Notes under the pieces: model-generated
Databases searched by the model: none
Told to the model about the DNA's origin: nothing
The model's input: only the letters and a program-made list of their open reading frames with translations
In this document: positions 21,207 to 32,257 of the stretch, piece by piece
Layout: each line of letters opens with the position of its first letter
Numbering within the stretch: the first letter of the stretch is position 1
Source of the DNA: Aegilops tauschii subsp. strangulata
Taxonomy: Eukaryota > Streptophyta > Magnoliopsida > Poales > Poaceae
Length of the DNA: 64,000 bases
Assembly (NCBI RefSeq): GCF_002575655.3
Contig: NC_053036.3
Location: 155,658,627 to 155,722,626, forward strand
Direction of reading: 5' to 3'
Made by a program: the position numbers and the translations under genes

Positions 21207-24200
21207 TGTAACGCCCGGATAATCAAGCCACGGTAACCCACGCTAATGGTGCAACGTCACCATAGTTACTGTTGCTAATCTACCGTTAGGTCAAACCGTT
21301 TAAAAATTCAACTTCAAATTAATGTCAACGATAAAAGTTTTTCAAAATTTAAAACAAAAATGTTCGGGAGATGCCAAATAAGGCATAGTTAATTATGGTG
21401 AAGTAAACACATTTTTAGAAAATGCCTAAATATTTTAAAATGATGTAAAACATAAAAGAAAATAAATAAAAAGAAAATAAATGCAAAAGGAGGAAGAAAA
21501 GGAACCCCCCTGACCTCCCTGGGCCTTAGTCATCTGGGCGGCCCAAACCAGTAGCCCACCTCCCCCGGTCGCCTCCCTCCTACCTGTTCACCCGACCCAG
21601 CGACCGCGCTCGCCGGTCGCCGCCGAACCCTCTCGACGTCCCCGTCGGCGAAGGGATAAGGGCGACGCCCTGCATCCCCTGGCCCCCTGCCCCCACTCCC
21701 CCTCGACGCCCCCTCCCAGACCCACTTCTCATCCCTCTCCGATCCCCTTCCTCACCTCGCCGAACGCCACCGCCGTCATGCCTCCGGCCTAGCCACGGCC
21801 ACCGTGCCCACCTCGCCGCCCCACGGTGTCTCCAAGGGCCGCCGTCGCCCGCTGCTTCGACTGGTGCAGCCCGTTGGAGACCGGAGCCACCGCAACGCCC
21901 CCCCGACGTCGCCGTCTTCCTCCTCTGCTCCGACAAGCTCCGCCGCCGCTCTTCACCAACTCCGGCCGCGCCCCTGCAGCTACTAAACCCGCAAGGGCCA
22001 CCGTGTGCGCCGCTTGGTGAGCCCCTGCTTCCTCCTCTCTCTACCGTTTGCCCATTAACGCGTGGCACCGCCGTTCCCTCTCGCGGCCGAACGCCGGCGT
22101 CCGCCGCGCCACTCGTCGCCGTCGCTACACAGCCTCTCCGGCCACGGTGTCGCTACCGTTCGACGCGGCTTCGTCTCTGCGTTCGAACGCGCCCAGCCCC
22201 GCGATGAACCATGCCCCGCAGCCTCGCCATCAAACTCACCCGAGCCCCGGCGTCCGCCCCGCTCGTCGCCGGCGACGCTGCGGCCCTCCTCCCACCAAGC
22301 CACCACCTCCATTCAATGCGCCACGGCGCGGGCCTTCGAATGAGCCTAGCCCCGCTCCTCCCCGAGCCCCGTAGCGCGATTCCGGTCAACTCCGGCGAGG
22401 GGCCGCCTCTGTTTTGGTCGCCGGAGTCGCTCCGGCGCCGGCCGCCGACGTGGCTGGCCTGGGGCCACCCCAGTGCCACTGCCAGTGGGCCCCGTGGGTC
22501 CCAGTTGACTGGGTTGACCCAGTCAACTGCTGACTGGGCAGGCCCCAGCCACTGACGTGCGGGCCCCACCGCTTAATCTGGTAATTAAAACATATTAATA
22601 ATTAAAACTAATTAGTTTAGATGGTTAGACAATGACAGGTGGGGTCCAGTAGTTAACTAATCTAAATTTAGTTAGTTGAATCTTCTGTTAGTCCACTGTC
22701 TATGACAGGTAAGACCCACTGGTCAGTTTGACCTGGTCAGCCGCTCTGTTGACTGCTGAGGTCATCATTACATCATGATGATGTCATATTCCTTTTCTGT
22801 TAGATTAAATAATTCCAGAAAATGATTAAATCTTTAGAAAATCATATCTTTTAATCCGTAACTCGGATGGGAAAACTTTGTACATGAAAGTTGCTCAGAA
22901 CGACGAGATGAATCCGAATACGTAGCCCGTTCGTCCACCACACCTCCCTAACCTATCGAACACGCAACTTTCCCCCTCCGTTTCGTCTGTCCGAAAACGC
23001 AAAACATCGGGAATACTTTCCCGAATGTTCCCCCCTTCGCCGGTACCACCTACTGTCGCGTTAGGACACACCTAGCACCGCTCATTGTCATGTCACGCAT
23101 CGTCATGCTTATGTTTGCATTGTATTTACTGTTTCTTCCCCCCTCTTCTCTCCGGTAGACTACGAGACCGACACTGCTGCTGCCCAGTTCGACTACGGAG
23201 TTGACTACCCCTCCTACTTGCCAGAGCAACCAGGCAAGCCCCCTCCTTGATCACCAGATATTGCCTATTCTTCTCTATATTGCTTGCATTAGAGTAGTGT
23301 AGCATGTTACTGCTTTCCGTTAATCCTATACTGATGCATAGCCTGCCCTTGCTTTTACTGTTGTTACCTTTACCTGCAATCCTACATGCTTAGTATAGGA
23401 TGCTAGTTTCCATCAGTGGCCCTACATCCTTGTCCGTCTGCTGTGCTATACTATCGGGCCGTGATCACTTGGGCGGTGATCACGGGTATATACTCATATA
23501 CTAAATACATGACACATGTGATGACTAAAGTCGGGTCGGCTCGTAGGAGTACCCGCAAGTGGATCTTTGTGGCGGAGCGACAGGGCAGGTTGAGACCACC
23601 CAGGAGAGAGGTGGGCCTGGCCCTGGTCGGCGTTCGCGGTTATTTAAATATAACACGCTTAACGAGTTCTGGGTATTTGATCTGAGTCTGGCCTTTTGGT
23701 CTATACGCACTAACCATCTACGCGGGAGTAGTTATGGGTATCCCGGCGTCGTGGTATCAGCCGAAGCCTTCGTGACGTCAGCGACTGAGTGGCGCGCGCC
23801 GTGTTGGACCGCTTCGACGTAACCGCCGTGATCGTGTGGGTTGCTAGGTCTGCTCGCGGCCGCGTTCGCAACGTGCAGGTGTGCTATGGGCGATGGGCCC
23901 AGACCCCTGTGCGCTTAGGATTAGACCGGCGTGCTGACCGCTCTGTTGTGCTTAGGTTGGGCTGCGACGTGTTGATCTTACGAGGCCGGGCATGACCCAG
24001 GAAAGTGTGTCCGGCCAAATGGGATCGAGCGTGTTGGGTTATGTGGTGCACCCCTGCAGGGAAGTTTATCTATTCGAATAGCCGTGTCCCTCGGTAAAAG
24101 GACGACCCGGAGTTGTACCTTGACCTTATGACAACTAGAACTGGATACTGAATAAAATACACCCTTCCAAGTGCCAGATACAACCCGGTGATCGCTCTCT

Positions 24201-24896
24201 AACAGGGCGACGAGGAGGGGATCGCCGGATAGGATTATGCTATGCGATGCTACTTGGAGGACTTCAATCTACTCTCTTCTACATGCTGCAAGATGGAGAT
24301 GACCAGAAGCGTAGTCTTCGACAGGACTAGCTATCCCCCTTTTATTCTGGCATTCTGCAGTTCAGTCCACTGATATGCCCCTTTACACATATACCCATGC
24401 ATATGTAGTGTAGCTCCTTGCTTGCGAGTACTTTGGATGAGTACTCACGGTTGCCTTTCTCCCTATTTTTCCCCCTTTCCTTTCTACCTGGTTGTCGCAA
24501 CCAGATGCTGCAGTCCAGGAGCCAGACGCCACCGTCGACGACGACTCCTATGACACTGGAGGTGCCTACTACTACGTGCAGTCCGCTGACGACGACTAGG
24601 AGTAGTTAGGAGGATCCTGGGCAGGAGGCCTGCGCCTCGTTCGATCTGTATCCCAGTTTGTGCTAGCCTTCTTAAGGCAAACTTGTTTAACTTATGTCTG
24701 TACTCAGATATTGTTGCTTCCGCTGACTCGTCTATGATCGAGCACTTGTATTCGAGCCCTCTGGCTTGTATTATGATGCTTGTATGACTTATTTTATTTT
24801 GTAGAGTTGTGTTGTGATATCTTCCTGTGAGTCCCTGATCTTGATCGTACACGTTTGCGTGTATGATTAGTGTACGATCTAATCGGGGGCGTCACA
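21207..24896 (+). mobile_element. LTR-C: complete inverted LTR of the same family
   Basis: It begins TGTAACGCCCGGATAATC and ends GGGGGCGTCACA, about 3.69 kb, and is close to the reverse complement of LTR-A throughout. It is the mirror partner of LTR-A (inverted-repeat arms of about 3.7 kb separated by about 6.66 kb). There is no primer-binding site or internal region next to its right end; CCCCC and the interrupted antisense ORF follow directly. The many ORFs in its GC-rich section mirror those in LTR-A and are not genes. Confidence 0.9.
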
Positions 24897-24901
24897 CCCC
24901 C
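24897..24901. repeat. Right target-site duplication CCCCC
   Basis: Partner of 10863-10867, directly after the LTR-C terminus GTCACA. Confidence 0.75.
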
Positions 24902-25113
24902 TCTGGCAACCTCCAAGACTTGTCAGCAATCAGGCCATCCTCAATGAGCTTCTTGAGGTCTTCCCGCTCGACGGTGGAATGGATCCAAATTCCCTGGATC
25001 CAGCCCAGCGGCAGACCGGACTGCGATGACATCCCCCGAGCCATCTTCTTGCCCTTTGCCTTCGCCGTCGCCTTCTTCGCACGCTCCAGGGCCGCCTTCT
25101 TGTCCTTTCCCAT
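24897..25113 (-). pseudogene. N-terminal part of the second Tat-type antisense ORF
   Basis: It starts at ATG 25113 (MGKDKKAALERAKKATAKAK), a lysine/alanine-rich basic N-terminus, followed by SGLPLGWIQGIWIHST and a Leu/Glu-rich stretch ending SWRLPEG at the insertion point. The style is that of the N-terminus of the Transposase_28-like antisense protein of Tat-type Triticeae elements. The frame resumes at 10862 on the other side of the chromovirus compound. It is antisense to the LTR at 25653, the same arrangement as at 4365-6300 and 6828. Confidence 0.75.
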
Positions 25114-25652
25114 TGCAGCGGACGGTGTACGGGCGGAGCGACGACATCGAGAGTGGAGGAGGATGCGGTGGAGAAGCAGAGGAAGAAGAGAGAGAATGAG
25201 GTGCACTATGCAATCGCATCGGCCTCGACGACCTTTTATGGGCCTATTTCCGAGTGGCTAACCCGTGGGCCCAAGAAATCCTGTCAAATCGCGCAACTGT
25301 CGCTCGCCCGATATGTGGCAAAAAAGGCGGCGCGAAAATCGAGGCATCCCTATCTACCCACTCTGATTACTACGGCACGCTCTGTCCCGCATGCTTCCCC
25401 AAACTTTCGAATCCCGTGAGCTCCGGGAACTGCAGAGCAATCAATCGCGCTGAAGATTTCGTACCATATCAACAGTCGAAGATAGTCAGTATAGTTCACA
25501 CGATGGCCTCTGAATTGATCAAGGCGACTGAAGCAAAGTGGATGCTTGCGCATGATTCGCAGATTCCAGTGATATGCCTTCGAAGCATGGAATCGAGTCG
25601 GAATCAACTTCAGCTCTTTCTTCACTCGGACCTCAATCCATTCAGGGGCTAA
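25114..25652 (+). mobile_element. 3' internal non-coding region of the second Tat-type element
   Basis: This lies between the antisense ORF start and the LTR. It contains several CACTCGG/ACTCGAC-type short motifs and ends with TTCAGGGGCT, the same polypurine-like motif as before the LTR at 6828. No supported gene. Confidence 0.65.
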
Positions 25653-26250
25653 TGACGATGACATGTACCTAGGGTAGGGTAATAAGCCTGACCTAGATGC
25701 CCTTCCTAAGGACACTGCCCTAGAGTCAAAGACATTCAAAGTGCTGCAGAATCTACCGACTGAAATCACCTTGGATTGCAATCCACTCGACCAGCTATTT
25801 CACTCGGATACCTCAATTCCATTCGACCAAGATAAGAGTCACTCGACTACATGAAGAATCACTCGGAGATAGAAGGCCTAAAGCCAATCAGGATGGCAAC
25901 GGTCAGGCGTTTACTCTATAGTCTTAAAGATCATTTATAGCTCTTTATAGCTAGCGTTACCAGTAACGCCCTGTCTTAATGTACATTGAACCCTATGTAA
26001 CGTAGGATGGCTGGGGTCCTGGCGCACTCTATATAAGCCACCACCCTCCTCTGGCACAAGGGTTCGCACCCCCTGTAACTCTCACGCATAATCCAGTCGA
26101 CCAAGCCTCCGAGCACCGAGACGTAGGGCTGTTACTTCCTCCGAAAAGGGCCTGAACTCGTAAACCTTGCGTGCACAACCTCACCGTAGCTAGGACCTTG
26201 CCTCCTCCTACGTACCCCGTATTCTTACTGTCAGACTTACTCCCACGACA
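25653..26250 (+). mobile_element. 3' LTR of the second Tat-type element
   Basis: It starts TGACGATGACATGTACCTAG right after the polypurine-like tract. It contains a TATA-like CTATATAAGCC at about 26029-26039 and ends ACTTACTCCCACGACA. The length is about 0.6 kb. The exact 3' end (26233 or 26250) is uncertain because both positions end in CA. Confidence 0.7.
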
Positions 26251-26958
26251 GCGTCACCGTGGATGCATGGCCGGAGCAGCGGACACGTGGGAACGTGCGC
26301 GAGCTCGGAGGTAGGCGACATGGGAGGAACGGGGGAGTGTTCACAAGGCAGAGGAGGCCAAAGGGCTCGGGGAGGAAGAAGACGGGCGCGAACAGTGACG
26401 GTCGGGGCACTATGCTCCCGTGGGCGCACGGCAGCGAGCGCCAGCGAGGGAGCTACGGGAGGGGGGGAGGGGTCCAGGGAGAAGGCGACGACGAGGGGAA
26501 GACACTAGACATGGTCACGCGTGAGAAGATGACGAGAGGGGGAGGGGCCGGAGATAGGAGATGTCCTGGACGCGGCCATAGCGAGCAGAGCGCATGAATT
26601 GGCATGCCAGTGGTGAAGTCACCACGGGACAAGGCAAAGAGAGGTCACGAGAGGCGGGGAAACTCTGTCTAGAGTGTTTTCTCTCCATAGTGGGGACTGT
26701 GGGAGGTGAAGGATAAGCAAAATAAGCCATGGATAGATGGGATTCATCGAGAGAAGTTTGATGTATCAAACTTTATCAGGCCATTGTGCTCAACAGAGAA
26801 CTGATTGGGACCAAAGTTGTTGTCTGGAGTGTTTAACTTAGGAAGGACTATAATCGTGTGCATTATGAAGGGAATTGGACCAAGATAAAACATGGTTGCT
26901 TTGTAACAACAGATATGGTCCAGAATCAATATGTGGATGATGCACTCACATAGTGTAG
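26251..26958. other. Unassigned sequence between two elements
   Basis: The first 350 bases are purine- and GC-rich and give overlapping Gly/Arg-rich frames without any recognisable motif. The rest is mixed. I see no gene here. Confidence 0.4.
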
Positions 26959-28539
26959 TGATGTCGGCTAGGACTATGTCGATATTTCCCCAAAGAGGAA
27001 GGGATGATGCAGTACAGCGACGGTAGGTATTTCCCTCAGTGATGAAACCAAGGTTATCAAACCAGTAGGAGAAGCAAGCAACAGAATGTAAACATCACCT
27101 GCACACAAATAACAACCACTCGCAACCCGACGTGTTAAAGGGGTTGTCAATCCCCTTCGGGTAACGGCGCCTCAAATTGGTGCGTGGACGGGAGAAAGTT
27201 GTAATAGATTGAATAAATCGAATGCCAAATAAAATAAATAAGAATAAAACGCAGCAAGCTATTTTTTGTATTTTTAGTTTAATAGATCTTAAAATAAATG
27301 CAAAGGAAAAGTAGATCGCAAAGGCAAATATATGAGAAAGAGATTCGGGGGCCGTAGGTTTCACTAGTGGCTTCTCTCGAGAAAAATGGCAAACAATGGG
27401 AAAACAGATTACTGTCGAGCAATTAATAGAACTTCAAATAATCATGACGATATCCAAGCAATGATCATTATATAGGTATCACGTCCAAGATTAGGAGACC
27501 GACTCCTGCCTGCATCTACTACTATTACTCCACGCATCGGCCGCTATCCAGCATGCATCTAGTGTATTAAGTTCATGGAGAAACTGAGTAATGCAATAAG
27601 AATGATGACATGATGTAGACAAGATCTATCTATGTAGAGAGAGACTCCATCGTTTTATCCTTAGTAGCAACGATACATACTTGTCGGTTCCCCTTCTGTC
27701 ACTGGGATCAAGCATCGTAAGATCGAACCCACTACAAAGCACGTCTTCCGATTGCAAGATAAATAGATCAAGTTGGCCAAACAAGACCCAAATATCGGAG
27801 AATAAATACGAGGCTATAAGAGATCATGCATAAAAGAGATCAAAGAAACTCAAACACTTTCATGGATATAAAAAGATATAACTGATCATAAACTCAAAGC
27901 TCATCAGATCCCAACAAACACACCGCAAGAAGAGTTACATCATATGGATCTTCAAGAGACCATTGTATTGAGAATTCAGCGAGAGAGAGGAAGCCATCTA
28001 GCTACTAACTACGGACCCGAAGGTCTACAAAAAACTACTCACGCATCATCGGAGAGGCACCAATGGAGGTGGTGAACCCCATCCGAGATGGTGTCTAGAT
28101 TGGATCTGGTGGTTCTAGACTCTGCGGCGGCTGGATCAATATTGCGTCGACTCCCCTAGGGTTTTGGGAATATTGGGGTATTTATAGAGCAAAGAGGCGG
28201 TCCGGTGGACACCCGAGGTGGGCACAACCCACCAGGGCGCGCCCTGGTGGGTTGTGCTCTCCTTGGAGCACCCCCCCAAGCGTAGCCAGGGCCCATTAGG
28301 TGTCTTCTGGTCCAAAAATATTCTCCGTGAAGTTTCGTTGCATTTGGACTCCGTTTGGTATTGATTTCCTGCGATGTAAAAAAGATGCAAAAAACTACAA
28401 CTGACACTTTGGCACTATGTCAATAGGTTAGTACCAAAAAATGATATAAACTAACTATAAAATGATTATAAAACATCCAAGATTGATAATATAACAGCAT
28501 GGAACAATAAAAAATTATAGATATGTTGGAGACGTATCA
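26959..28539 (-). mobile_element. Complete LTR of a WHAM-type element (minus strand)
   Basis: Read on the minus strand it starts TGATACGTCTCCAACATATC and ends CTAGCCGACATCA, about 1.58 kb. It is the full-length counterpart of the truncated plus-strand copy at 8865-10149. The internal tail of the same element continues to the right, so this is its 3' LTR. Confidence 0.85.
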
Positions 28540-30950
28540 GCATCCCCAAGCTTAACTCCTACTCGTCCATGAGTACGTAAGTGATAAAAACAGAATTTTT
28601 GATGTGGAATGCTGCCTAACATGTTATATCATAATCTTTTCTTTATAGCATGGACATTTGGACTTTTATGTGATTCAAAGCAATAGTCTAGTTTTGACAT
28701 GATAATTTAAATACTCAAGCATATCAACAAGCAACCATGTCTTTCAAAATATCAACGCTAAAATAAGTTATCCCTAGCCCATCATGGTCAACCATTGATC
28801 CATTCATGGCACACACTCGCATATTAGCTACACCCAATACTCAAGTACGATCATATTTCCTCTTAGTTGGTGCTTTTATAAGAGAAGATGGAGACTCAAA
28901 TTCAAAAATAAAAATGCATAAATTAAAAGAAAGGCCCTTCGTAGAGGGAAGTTGGGATTTGTAGAGGTGCCAGAGCTCAAAGCGAAAAACTTAGAGATAA
29001 AAACATTTTGGGAGGTGTATCCTTCCCACCAATGAAAACGACTTAGAGTTCCAAACACTTTCCATGCTAGATATATCATAGGTGGTTCCCTAACAGAAAA
29101 TAAAGTTTATTCCTTTTTCAACCATACTTTCACTTTCGTATCCATGGTTGCCCTCCATACCAACACTTTCCAAGGAATTTATTATTTGCCAACATAAAGT
29201 AAATTCATTTTTTCATTTCGGGACTGGGCATCCCTAATACCTTTGCCTTACTCTCATGCAATGACAAGTGAATAAACACTCATCGTGAGAATAACACATC
29301 TAGCATGGAAAATATTAGCCACCCCTCACCGCTCCGCGAGCAGAACGAACACACACAAAGATAAGTTTATTTCGAAAATTAGAGATGGCACATACAAATT
29401 TGCTTAGAATGGCAAAAGAATACCGCATATAGGTAGATATAGTGGACTCATGTGGCAAAACTGGTCTAACGGTTTTTGGATGCACAAGTAGAGATCATAC
29501 TTAGTGCAAAATGAAGGCTAGCAAAAGATTGAGAAACGACCAACCAAGAAACGAATAATTCTCATAAGCGAGCATTAAGCATAAACACCAAATAATGCAC
29601 CACAAGTAGGATAATTTCATTGCATAATTATTGACTTTCGTGCTTGCATAGGGAATCACAAACCTTAACACCAATATTCTTACTAAAGCATAATTACTCA
29701 TCAACATGACTCACATATCACATCATCATATCTCAATACTATTACTAAGAATAAAGTATATTTTGCCCAATGATCTTTACGAAAGTTTTTATTATATCCT
29801 TCTTGGATATCTATCACTTTGGAACTAATTTTCATATGATGCTTTTGATAAGCTCAAACAAATATAAGTGAAGATCATGAGCATAATTATTTTTCTTTCT
29901 CTCAACTTAATTTAAGTGAAGCAAGAGAGAATTTCTTTGAAAATTTTACTAACTCTCAAATAAATCTAAGTGAATCAAGAGAGGAATTCTTCAAAAATAC
30001 TAAAGCACACCGTGCTCAAAATGATATAAGTGAAGCATAGAGAGAAATTCTAACAAGTCATGACATAAATTTGGTTCTCTCAAATAGGTGTGTCCAGCAA
30101 GGAATCAAGACTTAAAACACAAAATAAAACAAGCAAAGACTCATATCATACAAGACGCTCCAAGCAAAACACATAGTATGTGACGAATAAAAATATAGCT
30201 TCGAGTAAAATAGCGATGGTCGTTAGAAGAAAGAGGGGATGCCACTTGGGGGCATCCCCAAGCTTAGTTGTTTGCTCGTTTTTTTATAATAGCTTGGGAT
30301 ACCGGGGCATCCCCAAGCTTAGGCTCTTCTTACTCCTTATTCCTTCATCCATCGTAAGATAACCCAAAACTTGAAAAATTCAATCACACAAAACTCAACA
30401 AAATCTTCGTGAGATCCGTTAGTGTAAGAAAAATAAATCAATAATATAAGTATTGTATCAAACCAATTCATATTTTATTTTTTGCATTATATATACTGTA
30501 TACCAACTTTTCTATGGCAAAAACTCATCAAAGAAAACCATAGAGCCATCAAAGTAAGCACACAACGCAAAGAAAATAGAATCTGTCAAAACAGAACAGT
30601 GTGTAGCAATCTGATTTGTTCGAATACTTCTGGAACTTCAAAAATTCTAAAAAATCAGGACGGCCTGGGTAATTTGTATATTAATCTACTGCAAAAACAA
30701 TTGGTATTTTATCACGCTCCAACAAGCGCTATCGTTTTATGCCCCTAGCTAGGCATAATATTTCAACGATGCTCACACAACAGATAATAATTCAAACACA
30801 AAGTGAGCATCATTACACATGTGACAAACACATTTAGCAATGACGAGATTTATTGCATTTTAGTACTCGAAAGGATGGAGAATTCAATACTAAACTGCCT
30901 GAATCAACCTGAATCAAAAAATGATTTCTCAAATTTTAGTATAGAAAGCA
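28540..30950 (-). mobile_element. 3' internal tail of the minus-strand WHAM-type element
   Basis: It begins next to the LTR with the polypurine-like AAGCTTGGGGATGC (minus strand). It resembles the reverse complement of 1-2148, including the paired GGCATCCCCAAGCTTAG blocks near 30250 and 30310. It is AT-rich with only short chance ORFs. The upstream coding part of the element is absent; an organelle-derived insert starts at about 30951. Confidence 0.75.
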
Positions 30951-31021
30951 GATCGAAAACCCCTATTTAATTAGTTCTTTCGAGTCACTCGCTGAAGAGG
31001 GAAAGAAAGATCAGGGGAAGA

Positions 31022-31095
31022 AGCGGGGTAGAGGAATTGGTCAACTCATCAGGCTCATGACCTGAAGACTGCAGGTTCGAATCCTGTCCCCGCCT
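31022..31095 (+). tRNA. trnfM: tRNA-fMet(CAU), organellar type
   Basis: It folds as a cloverleaf. The acceptor stem AGCGGGG/CCCCGCC has an unpaired A1:C72, the mark of an initiator tRNA. The anticodon is CAT within GGCTCATGACC and the T-arm is GCAGGTTCGAATCCTGT. The sequence type is plant mitochondrial trnfM. It sits in a nuclear insert inside retrotransposon DNA and is probably not used. Confidence 0.85.
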
Positions 31096-31225
31096 TATCA
31101 CACATCAAACAGATACCCAGGATCCGAGTCCTGATCACCTATTTTTTAATCCCTATTGTTTTGGAAAGTGTTGCTGTGTCAAATCAAGATTATGTGGGTG
31201 TTCAGCTTATTAAGCAATTCGTTCG

Positions 31226-31299
31226 TCCTCAATAGCTCAGTTCGGTAGAGCGATCGGCTGTTAACTGATTGGTCGTAGGTTCGAATCCTGCTTGGGGAG
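31226..31299 (+). tRNA. trnN: tRNA-Asn(GUU), plastid/mitochondrial type
   Basis: The acceptor stem is TCCTCAA/TTGGGGA, the anticodon stem-loop ATCGGCTGTTAACTGAT with anticodon GTT, and the T-arm GTAGGTTCGAATCCTGC. The D-loop reads CAGTTCGGTAG, apparently with one extra C compared with the usual trnN. It is probably a decaying nuclear copy. Confidence 0.85.
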
Positions 31300-31427
31300 A
31301 TTTGATTCATTCTTTAATGTAAGAATAAAGAATGGAATTAAAGGGCTTGCTTTGACCCTTAGGAGTAGAGTAGGTAACCCGTTTGCTACCCTTATTTCCA
31401 TTTCACGGCAGGGGGTGGCCACTATTT

Positions 31428-31540
31428 TCCGTGCTAGATGTGTTATTCTCAAGATGAGTGTTTATTCACTTGTCATTGCACGAGAGTACGACAAAGGTAT
31501 TAGGGATGCCCAATCCCGAAATGAAAAAGAAATTTACTTT
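31428..31540 (+). mobile_element. Short WHAM-type internal fragment in opposite orientation
   Basis: Nearly identical to the reverse complement of about 29203-29315, e.g. GTGCTAGATGTGTTATTCTC. It is therefore an inverted copy of a segment that also lies 2.1 kb to the left. A CACTA element begins right after it, so the fragment was probably the CACTA insertion target. Confidence 0.8.
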
Positions 31541-32257
31541 CACTACAAAAAAAATACACTTCCGTGATGATACGTGCTTGTCACAGTAGGTCACGTTTTC
31601 TGTCATGCATGTACATCCATGACAAATTTATGACGGAATGAAGATAGTCATACCTGTGCTGTCGTAGAAGTGTTCCATGACATTACCAAAATTATCATCA
31701 TGGAAGTGTCCACTTCCATGACAATAAATCGCGCGTCACAGAAGTGCTTTCATCAAGGGTGACCGACACGTGGCATCCACCGTAACGGAACGCCGTTAAG
31801 CTATCGGGGTCCGGTTTTGGATCCGATAACCCATTAACAGCCCGGACCAATGAGGATTTTCCACGTGTAAAATCATCATTGGCCGGAGGAAACACGTGTT
31901 GCCTCACCGTTGGGACAGATGTCGTCCACTCATTGGACAGGAGGCGCCTATGATAGGTCGACACGTGGCACGGCCCAATAGTGGCCCATTCTGGTGAAAA
32001 AGGCCGGCCTAGTAAAAATTAGCAGGCCGGCCCATATAAGGCCTACTTGTGTCAGGTCCATTTAAGCCCACGGCCCATATGAGATGTGCCAATTCGGCCC
32101 GTCAACGGCCCATTAAAGATTTGACACCATTGCAGCCCATCGTCAGTTCGAGCCCGTTAACAGCCCGCTATATATTTGGGCTCAATATCGGCCCGATGAG
32201 ATTTCATCCTGTTAACGACCCATTCAGTGGATGGGCCAACTTTCACGATGTACATCT

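Larger units (their letters stand above)
30951..31427 (+). other. Organelle-derived (probably mitochondrial) nuclear insert
   Basis: A non-transposon segment holding two organelle-type tRNA genes about 130 bp apart, bounded on both sides by WHAM-type retroelement DNA. The tRNA sequences match what I recall of plant mitochondrial trnfM and of plastid-derived trnN carried in mitochondrial genomes. The boundaries are approximate. Downstream of trnfM I do not see the start of the 18S rRNA, which follows it in the wheat mitochondrial genome, so the segment is rearranged or comes from another copy. Confidence 0.65.

Noticed and set aside
21580..23995. Mirror set of ORFs in LTR-C
   Set aside because: Same reason as for LTR-A; similarity between the sets reflects LTR identity, not conserved genes.
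31022..31299. The two tRNA genes as functional nuclear tRNA genes
   Set aside because: Both are of organellar type, lie together in an insert within retrotransposon DNA, and the trnN copy has an extra D-loop base.
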